Positions 16,492 through 25,978 are shown, counted from the first letter of the stretch. The stretch is 64,000 nucleotides of DNA from an uncultured Ruminococcus sp. (GCA_945868475.1 CAMBLM010000010.1:1-64000); one strand, 5' to 3'. Notes: generated from the sequence alone by a model not told the origin. Program-made: numbers and translations.

Positions 16492-17049
16492 ATGAAATTT
16501 AATTTGTTCGGAAAAAAAGAGCTTCGTTCTCCGAAAATAAAAAAATTTTTATGGCTATACGTTTTTGATGATTCTCCCGAATTCAGAAAACTTGTGGAGA
16601 AAAAGGTAAAGGAAATAAATCAAAGCAGTGAGTTACCATTTAATTTATTAATACCACACGATGACTTTATAGAAAAATACCACGGTGAAATGGATCGATT
16701 TGAAAACTTTATGAGCAATGACTATTGTACTCACAAATGGTCACTTGAGTTTTCGGGATATCCAAATGATGAGTGTGATATGTTTCTAACGAAAACAACT
16801 GTCGATTTAGATGAATATTCGGTCTTTGGCATCAATGATAATACAACAGTTGAAGAAGCGGAAAGCATTTTGGCTGACTACGGTTTCATCTACACTTCAC
16901 AAGAATATAAAAATTTTCTTGGAGAGATACGCACCGACACTTATTATAAATATTTGGATATAAAAATATATCTGCATACCAAAGATGATAAAATACCATC
17001 ATTAACTTTGGAAGTGAGAACATACTATGTCGGAAACAGAATATATTAA
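16492..17049 (+). CDS. Hypothetical protein, third gene of the J-domain operon
   Basis: 185 residues with no signal peptide or membrane helix; mixed alpha/beta, rich in Asp, Lys and aromatic residues. It begins with a short basic stretch (MKFNLFGKKELRSPKIKK). GGCGG lies 6 bases before the ATG, and 36 bases separate it from the HIRAN gene. I do not recognise the family. Confidence 0.7.
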   Translation: MKFNLFGKKELRSPKIKKFLWLYVFDDSPEFRKLVEKKVKEINQSSELPFNLLIPHDDFIEKYHGEMDRFENFMSNDYCTHKWSLEFSGYPNDECDMFLTKTTVDLDEYSVFGINDNTTVEEAESILADYGFIYTSQEYKNFLGEIRTDTYYKYLDIKIYLHTKDDKIPSLTLEVRTYYVGNRIY

Positions 17050-17056
17050 ATGCATT

Positions 17057-17959
17057 TTATCGGTTTCCCTCGCTTCCCCCCAAAATCATTCTCTCCATCT
17101 CCCTCGCGGCGATGCTGAGGGAATGATTTTTTCGCTTTACAAAGCAGACCTTTCGGTGAGGAACTTCTTCTGTCAGCGAGAGCCGCAGAACGCCCTGCTC
17201 TATCGGATATTCGGCAAGGAATTCTTCGGGAACAAAGCCTATCCCGAGGTTATTTTTCACCATCGGAAGTATCTGGTCGGCTGTCGCAGCTTCAATATCG
17301 GGTGAAAATGTACAGCCATACCGTCCGAACCACTCGGAATAAAGTTCGTATGTCTTTGTTTGCCTGCCGAGGGATATAAGCGGCATTTTTGATATCTCCG
17401 AGAGCGAAAGTTCCCTTTTTGCAAGCTCCGAAAATGCTGTTCCGCAGACGGCGGTTTCCTTTATATCCATAATTTCCGATGAAGCAAGTGAATTCATTTC
17501 GCCCGTAGGGGTTGTGACAACAGCAATATCCGCAAGCCCGTCATTGAGTGCCGAAAGTGCCTGCGGAGTTGAGTGATTGAAAACCCTCAAACGGACACCC
17601 GGATATTTACGGCGGTATTCATTCAGTACGGGCAAAAGAAAGCATCGCAGTGCGATCTCGCTCGTTCCGATCGTCACAAGACCTTTGTTGAGGGAACGTT
17701 CAAGGCTTATTTCTTCCTCGCCTGCCTGTATCTGCTCAACGGCGGCGGAAATATGCGCATAGAGCCGTTCACCCTCGGGAGTGAGCGTCACGCCTTTTCT
17801 TGAACGGACAAAAAGAGTGCAGTTCAGCTCGCTTTCGAGATTTTTTATCGTTCGTGTGATGTTCGACTGATTGTTCATCAGTGCTTCCGCCGCACGGGTT
17901 ATGCTGCCGTATTTTGCGGCGTAATAAAATATCTTGTAATAATCAAAGCTTATATACAT
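17057..17959 (-). CDS. LysR-family transcription regulator
   Basis: 300 residues. The N-terminal winged helix (FYYAAKYGSITRAAEALMNNQ, NITRTIKNLESEL, LFVRSRKGVTLTPEGERL) is typical of LysR regulators, followed by a periplasmic-binding-protein-like effector domain. It converges on the hypothetical gene at 16492-17049. No divergent target gene is present: its upstream neighbour, a lipoprotein gene, runs in the same direction and ends in a terminator. Effector unknown. Confidence 0.9.
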   Translation of the reverse strand: MYISFDYYKIFYYAAKYGSITRAAEALMNNQSNITRTIKNLESELNCTLFVRSRKGVTLTPEGERLYAHISAAVEQIQAGEEEISLERSLNKGLVTIGTSEIALRCFLLPVLNEYRRKYPGVRLRVFNHSTPQALSALNDGLADIAVVTTPTGEMNSLASSEIMDIKETAVCGTAFSELAKRELSLSEISKMPLISLGRQTKTYELYSEWFGRYGCTFSPDIEAATADQILPMVKNNLGIGFVPEEFLAEYPIEQGVLRLSLTEEVPHRKVCFVKRKNHSLSIAAREMERMILGGSEGNR

Positions 17960-18021
17960 ACTGTCCCTCCGAGATCACGACTTTATTTATAGTATATAAT
18001 AATTGCAAACCTATGTCAACA

Positions 18022-18067
18022 AAAACAAACCGACTTTACACAGACCCGAAGATCGGTATAAAGTCGG
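18022..18067 (-). terminator. Terminator of the small lipoprotein gene
   Basis: CCGACTTTA (18030-18038) pairs with TAAAGTCGG (18059-18067). Runs of T follow on both strands, so it may work both ways. It lies between the lipoprotein stop and the LysR start. Confidence 0.75.
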
Positions 18068-18097
18068 CTTTTTTAAAGGGTATATGAAAATGATCTC

Positions 18098-18643
18098 TTA
18101 GCTCAAAAGAGCAACAGCTGTTCCCATATATGTTACAGTTTCATCGGCTGAAAGATACTGTCCCTCATAAACCGCACCTGCAGCATTCAGAATGTAAACC
18201 TGATCGCTGTCGTTCTCAGCAAAACCGATCTCGAAATCCTGTGCTGTGTAAACATCGGTAACTGTGAGAAGCGTCCAGTTCATGCCGTCTTCATCTGTGT
18301 TGGTTTCGGCTGTATATGTTCCGCAGATAACATCTCCCGAACCGTCCGGGCTGTACACGAAAAGCGAAGCCATAGGTGTACCCGATGGAGCTGTGAACAT
18401 CGAGAAAACAAGCTCATTCTGGTTTTCATCGGCAGCATAAACGCCTACGCTTATCATATCGGAAGAAACATCAAGAAGTGTGAACTCGTCCGACGCACCG
18501 TTGTCAGCAGTTTCGCCGTCATCGGCAGCAGCCGCTGCGTTGTCGGGTTCGGAATAATCGTCGGAAGCATCTCCGCCTCCGCAAGCTGCCATTGTTACTG
18601 CAAGCATACACATTGCAAGGATCGCTGTAAGTTTCTTTTTCAT
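18098..18643 (-). CDS. Small surface lipoprotein
   Basis: 181 residues. A lipoprotein signal peptide ends in VTMAACGGG, so the Cys near residue 21 would be lipidated. An acidic, Ala/Asp/Glu-rich linker follows (DYSEPDNAAAAADDGETAD), then a beta-rich domain of about 120 residues. Single-gene unit. No recognised family; probably anchored outside the membrane. Confidence 0.8.
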   Translation of the reverse strand: MKKKLTAILAMCMLAVTMAACGGGDASDDYSEPDNAAAAADDGETADNGASDEFTLLDVSSDMISVGVYAADENQNELVFSMFTAPSGTPMASLFVYSPDGSGDVICGTYTAETNTDEDGMNWTLLTVTDVYTAQDFEIGFAENDSDQVYILNAAGAVYEGQYLSADETVTYMGTAVALLS

Positions 18644-18808
18644 AATTAAAAATATAATATATTCTATGCTTTATTTGCATTGTCTTTATTTTATCATTTT
18701 AGAAAAATAATTTCAATGTTTTTTTACATAAATTTAATAATTAAAAATAAACTTATTTTACAGTATTTTCACAAATATTTATTATTTAAAATAATTTTCT
18801 CAAAAAAA

Positions 18809-18837
18809 GTGACAAACCAAGCAGATCGTGCTATAAT
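18809..18837 (+). promoter_or_regulatory. Promoter of the small zinc-finger-like gene
   Basis: GTGACA, 17 bases, TATAAT (18832-18837). The surrounding intergenic DNA is very AT-rich. Confidence 0.65.
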
Positions 18838-18892
18838 AGTTTAAATATAGTTATATGCGCATTAACACTTTAGTCATATGGGGAGGACCGCA

Positions 18893-19207
18893 ATGAAAAT
18901 AACAGAAAACAAAATAAAATGCTTAAAATGCGGCGATATCATCGTTTCGGAGAGCGTACATGACTGCAAAAGCTGCTCCTGCGGTGCTTGCTCGGTCGAT
19001 GGCGGCAGAAGCTATTTACGGCGCGGCGGCAATAAGGAAAACTGGGAAGAATTAAGCATACTCGAACCAGATGACAGTACCGAAACCGACCCAAAGCCTG
19101 CGGAAAAACATCTCAATGCGCAGGAAATAGTCAACGAAAAATTCGGAGGCATCAAAATTTCCGATGATGTCCTTGATAAAGTGGCAGAGGAACTTGCCGA
19201 ACGATGA
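18893..19207 (+). CDS. Small protein with Cys-rich N-terminal domain (DUF7695-like)
   Basis: About 104 residues from the ATG at 18893, which has GGGGAGG 6 bases upstream. The first 45 residues hold KIKCLKCGDIIVSES, then CKSCSCGACSVDGGRSYLRR, a compact Cys-rich, probably zinc-binding unit seen as a small stand-alone domain in Firmicutes. The C-terminal half is acidic and helical. It converges with the lipoprotein gene at 19230. Function unknown. Confidence 0.7.
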   Translation: MKITENKIKCLKCGDIIVSESVHDCKSCSCGACSVDGGRSYLRRGGNKENWEELSILEPDDSTETDPKPAEKHLNAQEIVNEKFGGIKISDDVLDKVAEELAER

Positions 19208-19229
19208 ACTATCTCAATTCTGCATCGTA

Positions 19230-20039
19230 TCAATCTTCAAGCTCTGCAAGAGAATCTCTGTCCTTGTAATACTCCTCAAGCAAAGCGGAGATTATCCTCG
19301 GCGATTTTTTATTTATATCCAAGACCTCACTGTACGGCATAAGCTTCCACTGCGGTTCAAGCCTACTGAAATATGAACGGATATGTTCGCTGTATTGCTC
19401 TTCATTTTCAAAGCCGCTGTATTCATACCCCATTGTACCGCTGAAAGAATAACACCCGATATATTCCGATGAAAGCTTTCGTCCGTCCAATTTTAGCTTT
19501 ATTATGCCGCCGTCCCCAGCTGTGCCGCCGACAAAACATTCTGCAAAGTATTGATCTTCCCCGTCAAGGATAAAGCTTTTGGGAATATCTCCGTTGTACG
19601 AACACCATGTGTTTTCATCGGTAAAAACAGTTCCGCCATCAGGTTCAGCCATAAATGCACCCTCATCGTCAACGGAAAAAACAGCCGAGGCGGATATGTT
19701 AGCCGCCGCCTGAATGACCACCTCGGGAGTGCCGTCCGAATCAAGGTCGCAGACATAACAGTACGCCGCTTGCGGCAGCACCTCATTAAAGCTTTCAAGC
19801 TGTACAAGCTGCTCCATATAGCTTTGCACACGGTCGTCATAGCTGTAATTCACCGTTTGGGGAGTTTCCTCCGTTTCCGAAGCGGTCGTTTTCGCAGACA
19901 AGGTTTCAAACGTTGTTTCTGCTGAAGTCACAAGTTTGTTCTCCGATGTTTCCGAGACTACCTCCGAACTTATATCATTTGTACACGCACAAAACATCAC
20001 CGCCGACAATGCACAGATAAGCACACTTTTCAAATTCAT
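19230..20039 (-). CDS. Lipoprotein with EF-hand-like loop
   Basis: 269 residues. The lipobox is VMFCAC, followed by a Ser/Thr/Glu-rich linker to about residue 65. A DLDSDGTPEVVI segment near residue 100 looks like an FG-GAP/EF-hand type calcium loop, common in surface lipoproteins of this group. The rest is beta-rich. Single-gene unit, function unknown. Confidence 0.8.
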   Translation of the reverse strand: MNLKSVLICALSAVMFCACTNDISSEVVSETSENKLVTSAETTFETLSAKTTASETEETPQTVNYSYDDRVQSYMEQLVQLESFNEVLPQAAYCYVCDLDSDGTPEVVIQAAANISASAVFSVDDEGAFMAEPDGGTVFTDENTWCSYNGDIPKSFILDGEDQYFAECFVGGTAGDGGIIKLKLDGRKLSSEYIGCYSFSGTMGYEYSGFENEEQYSEHIRSYFSRLEPQWKLMPYSEVLDINKKSPRIISALLEEYYKDRDSLAELED

Positions 20040-20149
20040 AAAAACGCCCCCAATTCAACAAATATCCTTAATAATATGATATCAGACCCGAGGACTTATT
20101 TCAATTACAAAGCGGTTACATTACGATATTTTTTTGAAACTTATACTAA

Positions 20150-20249
20150 TACTAAACACCAATAAAACTATAGACAAAAAATTGGCGCAAAATCCATATA
20201 TTAGAGTTTTTGCTTGATTTTTTGTATAATTTTTAATTGGTGTTTAGTA
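20150..20249. mobile_element. Palindromic MITE-like element, copy 1
   Basis: About 100 bp that is nearly a perfect palindrome. The ends are TACTAAACACCAATAAAACT and the matching AATTGGTGTTTAGTA. It lies head to tail with copy 2. It contains no ORF. Confidence 0.85.
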
Positions 20250-20346
20250 TAAACACCATTTAAAATTTGGAAAAAATCAAGCCGATAATCTCGCATATAT
20301 AGGATTTCGGCGCGGATTTTTTCCTGTATTTTATTGGTGTTTAGTA
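20250..20346. mobile_element. Palindromic MITE-like element, copy 2 (subtype B)
   Basis: Begins TAAACACCATTTAAAATTTG and ends ATTGGTGTTTAGTA, followed by TTA. Its middle is almost identical to copy 5 (38906-39005) and differs from copies 1, 3 and 7, so at least two subtypes exist. The left end has lost TAC where it abuts copy 1. Confidence 0.85.
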
Positions 20347-20353
20347 TTAAACA

Positions 20354-20385
20354 TAAAAAAAGACACCTATTTCAGAGTGCCTTTA
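20354..20385 (-). terminator. Terminator of the trkA-trkH operon
   Basis: On the minus strand AAAGGCAC pairs with GTGTCTTT (one bulge), followed by a T run. It lies about 45 bases after the TrkH stop. Confidence 0.6.
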
Positions 20386-20430
20386 AACTGTTTTAACTTT
20401 TGTGTAAGCCGCATATCAGGGCATTTCTGC

Positions 20431-21867
20431 TCACTTTTTCCAAGTAACAGGCGCAAAGAGAAGCAGCATCGGGAAAAGCTCCAGCCTGCCTGCAAGCATA
20501 TCGAATATCAGCACCATCTTTGAGAACGGCGAGAAGAATCCGAAGTTCGCGGTCGGGCCTACGAGATCGAGTCCCGGTCCGATGTTATTTATCGTCGTTG
20601 TAACGGCGGTGAAGTTTGTTATAAGGTCATAATCCTCAAAGGATATGCAAAGCAGTGAGATAACAAAAACGAGGATATAGCATACCATGAACACATTGAC
20701 CGAGCGGATAACTTCGTGTTCTATCTCGTGCTGATCCATACGGATCTTTTTCACCTGCTTCGGGTGAATGAGCGTATGAAGCTCCTTGCCCATACTCTTG
20801 AAGAGGATAACTATTCGGTAGACCTTTATTCCGCCGCCCGTGCTTCCCGTACAAGCACCGATGAACATTATCAGAACGATTATCGTTCGTGAAAGTTCAG
20901 GCCAGAGGCTGAAATCGACCGCTGTAAAGCCCGTTGAAGATATCACCGATGAAACGGTAAATATCGCACTGCGGAAAGCTGCGCCGACCGACGGGAAAAG
21001 ATTCTTGATATTGACCGTGATAAGCGTCGTTGCGACAGTGATTATGCCGAGAAAATACCACACCTCGGAAATTTTCAGCGCATCCTTGAATTTCTTGCTC
21101 AGGATAAGGAAATAAACGTTGAAGTTTATGCCAAACAGTATCATAAATACCGTTACTACCATTCGGACAAACTCGGAGTATCCTGCAAGTCCGTTATTTT
21201 TTACCGCAAATCCGCCCGTTCCTGCGGTCGCAAAGGCGGTGTTCATCGCTTCAAAGACGGTCATTCCGCCGAAAAGGAGCAGGATAAACTCTATCGCCGT
21301 CATTACAAGATATATCGAATACAAAAGCAGTGCCGTCGTTTTTATCCTCGGCACAAGCTTGCTGACCGACGGTCCGGGGCTTTCCGCTTTCATAATATGC
21401 AGATTCTGTCCGCCCGAGAGCGGCAGGAACGCCATAATGAATACAAGCACACCCATTCCGCCGACCCAGTGCGTAAAGCTTCGCCACATAAGAAGCGACT
21501 TAGGTACGGCTTCAACATCGGAAAGTATCGTTGCGCCCGTTGTTGTAAAGCCCGAGACGGTTTCAAAAAGCGCATCGACATAGTTTGGTATAGCACCCGA
21601 AAAAACGAACGGCAGAGCACCGAACGCACTGAGGACTATCCAGCTGAGCGATACTATAACATAACCGTCACGGGAGTGCAGACTGCTCTCTTTCGGCTTT
21701 TTCATCGTTATCGGAACACCGAGGGCGGCACATACCGCTATCGTTATTATCAGCGGAACTATCGTAGCTTCACCGTAAACTATTGACGCTATCAGCGGTA
21801 TTATAAGGAACAACGCTTCAAAATTCAATATCCAGCCAAGGATATAAACTATCATCGGAAAATTCAT
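20431..21867 (-). CDS. trkH: TrkH/KtrB-family potassium uptake channel subunit
   Basis: 478 residues, normal for TrkH. Repeated membrane-pore-membrane units are visible with selectivity-filter segments such as ETVSGFTTTGAT, AFATAGTGGFAV, SSTGFTAVDF and TTTINNIGPGL. It forms the K+ pathway in the membrane and is gated by the cytosolic TrkA ring. It lies 21 bases after trkA in the same operon. Confidence 0.94.
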   Translation of the reverse strand: MNFPMIVYILGWILNFEALFLIIPLIASIVYGEATIVPLIITIAVCAALGVPITMKKPKESSLHSRDGYVIVSLSWIVLSAFGALPFVFSGAIPNYVDALFETVSGFTTTGATILSDVEAVPKSLLMWRSFTHWVGGMGVLVFIMAFLPLSGGQNLHIMKAESPGPSVSKLVPRIKTTALLLYSIYLVMTAIEFILLLFGGMTVFEAMNTAFATAGTGGFAVKNNGLAGYSEFVRMVVTVFMILFGINFNVYFLILSKKFKDALKISEVWYFLGIITVATTLITVNIKNLFPSVGAAFRSAIFTVSSVISSTGFTAVDFSLWPELSRTIIVLIMFIGACTGSTGGGIKVYRIVILFKSMGKELHTLIHPKQVKKIRMDQHEIEHEVIRSVNVFMVCYILVFVISLLCISFEDYDLITNFTAVTTTINNIGPGLDLVGPTANFGFFSPFSKMVLIFDMLAGRLELFPMLLLFAPVTWKK

Positions 21868-21888
21868 TTCTAATACCTCTGTCAGTCG

Positions 21889-23241
21889 TTAGTCAAGAAT
21901 ATCGGAAATATCATGGGGACGGATATCCGAAACAACGATGACCGAATCGTTTTTCTCAATGACATCGCTGCCTCGCGGAATTATCACTCTGTTTCCGCGG
22001 AGAATTACCGCAACAAGCACGTTCGGCTTGAATTTAAGCTCCATGAGCGGCTTTCCGAGTACGGGCGAAGTGTCCTTTATCAGAAATTCGGCAGCCTCCG
22101 CCTTGCCCTTGATGATGCTGTAAACGGTCTGTACGTTGCTTCCGATAGTGTTTTTCATCGCGCGGACATAGCTTACGATAAGCTCCGAGGTGATGTTCTT
22201 CGGATAGATTATCGAATCGAGGTCGAGCTGCTTTATAACATCGAAAAAGTCGATGCGGTTTATCTTTGTGACGAGTTTTTTGCAGCCCTTTACCCTTGCG
22301 AAGAGGGAGAGCATAATATTCTCTTCGTCAAGGTTTGTGAGAGCGGCAAAGGAATTTGCGTTTTCCAGTCCCTCTTCGAGCAATATCTGCTGGTCTGCGG
22401 CATCTCCGCAGATAACTGTGACTTCGGGGAGCGCCGTGCAAAGCTTTTCGCAGCGCTTCGGGTCTTTTTCGATAAGCTTGAGCGAAATTCCCGCTTTCCT
22501 GAGTATTCTGCAAAGGTAATAAGCGACATCACCGCCGCCTGCTATCATGCAGTCCTTTACCTGATTTATTTTATAGTCTATCTTTCGGAAAAATGCGTTT
22601 GCGTTTGCAGGCGAGGCGATTATAGAGATAATATCCTTTTCCCCGAACACAAATTCACCGTTCGGGATAAATGCCTCGTCCCCTCTTTCGACTGTGCAGA
22701 CGAGGACATCGCATTTCAGCTTCGTTGCGATCTCCTTGACGGAGCAGCCTGTAAGTACGCAGTTTTCGGGCAAACGGAACTTCATCAGATCGACCTTGCC
22801 CTTTGCAAAAGTATCTATTTTTATCGCCGATGGGAAGCGAAGCACACGCGCAATCTCAGCCGCTGCCTGAAATTCGGGGTTTATTACCATTGCCAGTCCG
22901 AGTTCTTCCTTTAGATAAGGTGCTTCGGTGCTGTACTGAGGGTCACGCACACGGGCGATGGTCTGGCAGTTACCTTCCTTCTTCGCAATAAGGCAGCAGA
23001 GCAGATTAAGCTCGTCCGAACCCGTTACTGCGATAAGAAGATCGGCGTCCCTGATGCCAGCCTCCTGCTGAACAAGGTGGGTCGCACCGTTTCCAGTCAC
23101 TCCGAGTACATCAAGGCGTGAGGTAACATCGTTCACCTTGGTCGAATCAATATCGATAACGGTAATGTTATCGCCCTCTTCATTCAGACGGTGGGCAAGC
23201 TCCTCTCCGACTTTTCCGCAGCCGACAATAATTATATTCAA
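21889..23241 (-). CDS. trkA: Trk potassium regulatory subunit
   Basis: 450 residues with the tandem arrangement RCK_N-RCK_C-RCK_N-RCK_C. The first Rossmann motif is MNIIIVGCGKVGEELA with the nucleotide-binding VIDIDSTKV; the second is DCMIAGGGDVAYYL. It binds NAD(H)/ATP and gates TrkH. The start codon is TTG at 23241: no ATG fits the conserved start of the fold, and AGGAG lies 11 bases upstream. It is the first gene of the trkA-trkH operon. Confidence 0.94.
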   Translation of the reverse strand: MNIIIVGCGKVGEELAHRLNEEGDNITVIDIDSTKVNDVTSRLDVLGVTGNGATHLVQQEAGIRDADLLIAVTGSDELNLLCCLIAKKEGNCQTIARVRDPQYSTEAPYLKEELGLAMVINPEFQAAAEIARVLRFPSAIKIDTFAKGKVDLMKFRLPENCVLTGCSVKEIATKLKCDVLVCTVERGDEAFIPNGEFVFGEKDIISIIASPANANAFFRKIDYKINQVKDCMIAGGGDVAYYLCRILRKAGISLKLIEKDPKRCEKLCTALPEVTVICGDAADQQILLEEGLENANSFAALTNLDEENIMLSLFARVKGCKKLVTKINRIDFFDVIKQLDLDSIIYPKNITSELIVSYVRAMKNTIGSNVQTVYSIIKGKAEAAEFLIKDTSPVLGKPLMELKFKPNVLVAVILRGNRVIIPRGSDVIEKNDSVIVVSDIRPHDISDILD

Positions 23242-23302
23242 AACCGCTCACACTCCTGAAAGGTCAAAAAATCTATTTTTTTCAATACATCAATACATCG
23301 AT

Positions 23303-23331
23303 AGTATAGCACTTTTCAAAGGCTATGTCAA
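23303..23331 (-). promoter_or_regulatory. Promoter of trkA-trkH
   Basis: On the minus strand TTGACA, 17 bases, TATACT, about 60 bases before the TTG start. Confidence 0.75.
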
Positions 23332-23423
23332 CTGCGTTATTTTATATTGGGAAAACGCGCTGTCCCTAAGAAACTGAATAAATACACAGTTCTTTCCATG
23401 CAGAGCTTTGCGATCTCCAATAC

Positions 23424-23466
23424 AAAAAAGTTTACGCCTGCGTTTGATACAGACGTAAACTTTTTT
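23424..23466. terminator. Bidirectional terminator
   Basis: AAAAAAGTTTACG (23424-23436) pairs with CGTAAACTTTTTT (23454-23466). It lies between the GGDEF gene end and the trkA promoter; the T run on the minus strand suits the GGDEF transcript. Confidence 0.8.
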
Positions 23467-23485
23467 ATGCCCAAAATTGATTTTA

Positions 23486-23585
23486 TACTAAACACCAATT
23501 AAAAACTATACAAAAAATCAAGCAAAAACTCTGATATATGGTTTTTGCGCAGATTTTTTGTCTATAGTTTTATTGGTGTTTAGTA
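23486..23585. mobile_element. Palindromic MITE-like element, copy 3
   Basis: Exactly 100 bp, TACTAAACACC to GGTGTTTAGTA, flanked by TTA on both sides, consistent with a 3-bp target duplication. The right-hand TTA is the stop codon (TAA on the minus strand) of the GGDEF gene, so the element inserted at the very end of that gene. Confidence 0.9.
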
Positions 23586-25862
23586 TTATACCGTGACCTT
23601 TTCGTAAAAACTGCAGCCGTTCCTGCCGTTTTCCTTTGTCTGATAAAGAGCCTTGTCGGCAAGTCCGTACAGCGTTTCAAATGCCTCGCTGTTCTCCATT
23701 CCGCTTATTGAGGACGAAAGAACTATTCCTATCGACAGGGACGAGGTAAGACCCTCTGCGGCTTTTTTCACATTCTCGCTGTAGACCGCATTAAGTTTTT
23801 CCGCAAGCTCGGCGAGGGCGGCCTTATCGTTCGTATTTTTCACGAACATCATAAACTCGTCGCCGCCGACTCTGCAGGATATGCTTTCTTCCGCAAAAAC
23901 TGTCCGTATCGTTTCGGAAAGCGTCACAAGAACTTCATCGCCGACGATGTGTCCGAAGTTGTCGTTTATATGCTTGAAGAAGTCAACATCCGCCATAAAG
24001 AGCGCGCCGACGCCGCCCTCGGAAAGATGCCGGGTGATCTCCTGCTTGAATATCTCCCGGTCATAAAGTCCCGTGAGCGCATCGATATGAGCCGAACGGC
24101 GAAGCTCCTCAATACTGCGGTAATGCGCCGTGCTGTCGAAAGCGCGGACGGTATAGCCTTGGACAAAGCCTGCTTCAAGGATAGGTTCGGTCCTGATCTC
24201 GAATATCCTGTCCCCTGCTTTGACCGTGTTCGGAGTGTGCATTTTACCGAGATCTCCGTTTTCATCGAAGCATTTTTCAATAATATCGCGGAGCACAGGT
24301 ACGCAGTTCACCGACTTTTTATCCGAAACCTCCGGGAAAAGCTCCTTTATAACGCTGTTGAAATAAAGCACATATCTGTCATTGTCCAGCACGAGCAGAC
24401 CCTCGCTGCTCTTGTAGATAACATTCGTCACCGCCTGCTGGACCGAATCGAAATAGCCGTATTTGATAAGCGCGAGCATTGCAAATATCGCCATAAAGAT
24501 TATTCCGAGGAATGAAACCTCATATCCGCCCGTAAAGCCTGCCGAGCGTATCATTACAGCAAGCCACGGAAAGAACATTCCCGTAAGCATCAATATGATC
24601 CGCCTCTGCTCGGCTTTGCTCGCCTTTTTCAGCGAACGTATCATTCGCGCGACCGCCGCAACAAACAACACCACAAGGAAGATATAGAACGTTATAAATC
24701 CAACGCCGTAATCAAGCACGAGCCGCGGAAAATCTCCCGAATAGTCCATGCTTATGCTTTTGTAAAAAATATGATTATGCTCCGCAGTATGCACAAGGAC
24801 TACAGAGCCGCCGAAAACGATGCCCTCTATCACATAGAAAAATTTCGGCACACGGAAATGACAGAATTCCGATAAGAATATTGTCGTCCCGATGAAACCG
24901 CCCGCTTCACCGAGGTATTCCATCGTAACGATGCCATAAGCAAGCGCCTGCGACGGCGCAGTGGTTTCGATGAAAAACGCCACTACATACACAAGTCCGC
25001 TCACGCCGAGCAGAACTGCCGCATTCTGCGCTTTCGAGCTTTTTTCAAGCATAACGCGGATAACGAAATACACCACAAGCACTATGCATACTATCTGGAG
25101 CGCAACATAAAGCCAGTAGCTGCCATAGTGCTTTATTATCTCCTTTGAAGCGAAAAGCACAAGAAAATGCGCAGGATAGAAAACGAAGAAAAAGTATCTT
25201 CCGAAAGGATAGCTGCCCTTTTCGCCGTTGTATCTTTTCAGCAGCGGCAGCGCAAGCATAAATCCGAGGAAATAGCTCTTGTCCCACCACACCCAGTTGC
25301 TGTACATCGGGTAAAAGTTGAGCTTTGAGTTGAGCGTTATCGCAAGCATCATAAAAAGCACAAGTCCGACCGTGGACGAGCAGAACCATACCGCCTGCTT
25401 TTTGAAGCTGTCCGCATAGTAAAAGATCAGCACATAGACCATCGGCATGATCGGCCAGCCGCCTATCGCGAACGAGGTTATAACGAGCAGTGCGCTGAGA
25501 ATGACCTTGACAGGCTTGCCAAAACGCTTGCTTTCCAATACTGACAGCAGCAAAAGCGCAAGCAGGTAATCGAAAATGATATTCTGCCGATACGCGTATT
25601 CTTCGTGGAAAAATAAGTAGAACGGAACTATCGATATCGCCGCGAAAACAGCCATTCGCAGTATGTAACGCTTGAGATCGTGAGTTTTACGGAAGCCCTC
25701 CGCAATGAAGAAGCACATTATCGGTATAGTCAAACGCCCGATTATGTGCAGGAAGTAACCCTGCCACGAATAGAAATCGAAAAAACCCCATGAAATATGA
25801 TCTATAACCATTGTAATTATCGCAATGGTCTTTAAAGCCGATGCATTAAACCCCTTTTTCAT
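23586..25862 (-). CDS. TraX-7TM-PAS-GGDEF fusion, diguanylate cyclase
   Basis: 758 residues in four parts. About 1-230 is a TraX-type integral membrane acyltransferase-like domain (TIAIITMVIDHISWGFF, IGRLTIPIMCFFIAEGFRK). About 230-470 is a second set of helices like the 7TM sensor region of some kinases and cyclases. About 480-590 is a PAS domain (SSEGLLVLDNDRYVLYFNS). The C terminus is a GGDEF domain with LTGLYD and an intact RVGGDEF active site, so it should make cyclic di-GMP. Charged residues sit where an RxxD inhibitory site would be, but I cannot confirm one. Single gene with its own promoter (25917-25946). Joining TraX to a cyclase is unusual. Confidence 0.88.
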   Translation of the reverse strand: MKKGFNASALKTIAIITMVIDHISWGFFDFYSWQGYFLHIIGRLTIPIMCFFIAEGFRKTHDLKRYILRMAVFAAISIVPFYLFFHEEYAYRQNIIFDYLLALLLLSVLESKRFGKPVKVILSALLVITSFAIGGWPIMPMVYVLIFYYADSFKKQAVWFCSSTVGLVLFMMLAITLNSKLNFYPMYSNWVWWDKSYFLGFMLALPLLKRYNGEKGSYPFGRYFFFVFYPAHFLVLFASKEIIKHYGSYWLYVALQIVCIVLVVYFVIRVMLEKSSKAQNAAVLLGVSGLVYVVAFFIETTAPSQALAYGIVTMEYLGEAGGFIGTTIFLSEFCHFRVPKFFYVIEGIVFGGSVVLVHTAEHNHIFYKSISMDYSGDFPRLVLDYGVGFITFYIFLVVLFVAAVARMIRSLKKASKAEQRRIILMLTGMFFPWLAVMIRSAGFTGGYEVSFLGIIFMAIFAMLALIKYGYFDSVQQAVTNVIYKSSEGLLVLDNDRYVLYFNSVIKELFPEVSDKKSVNCVPVLRDIIEKCFDENGDLGKMHTPNTVKAGDRIFEIRTEPILEAGFVQGYTVRAFDSTAHYRSIEELRRSAHIDALTGLYDREIFKQEITRHLSEGGVGALFMADVDFFKHINDNFGHIVGDEVLVTLSETIRTVFAEESISCRVGGDEFMMFVKNTNDKAALAELAEKLNAVYSENVKKAAEGLTSSLSIGIVLSSSISGMENSEAFETLYGLADKALYQTKENGRNGCSFYEKVTV

Positions 25863-25916
25863 TTCTGCCTCCGAGAGCTTTATTTATGCAATAAAAATTA
25901 TACATACATTAACACT

Positions 25917-25946
25917 ATTATATATCAGATCATGGTGATTTGTCAA
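25917..25946 (-). promoter_or_regulatory. Promoter of the TraX-GGDEF gene
   Basis: On the minus strand TTGACA, 18 bases, TATAAT (ATTATA at 25917-25922). Confidence 0.7.
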
Positions 25947-25978
25947 TAATTTTGTTGAGTTTGCACTATTACCCTGAT

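Noticed and set aside
21913-22914. 333-codon plus-strand ORF opposite trkA
   Set aside because: Antisense to a fully conserved TrkA protein; no recognisable motif or ribosome site.
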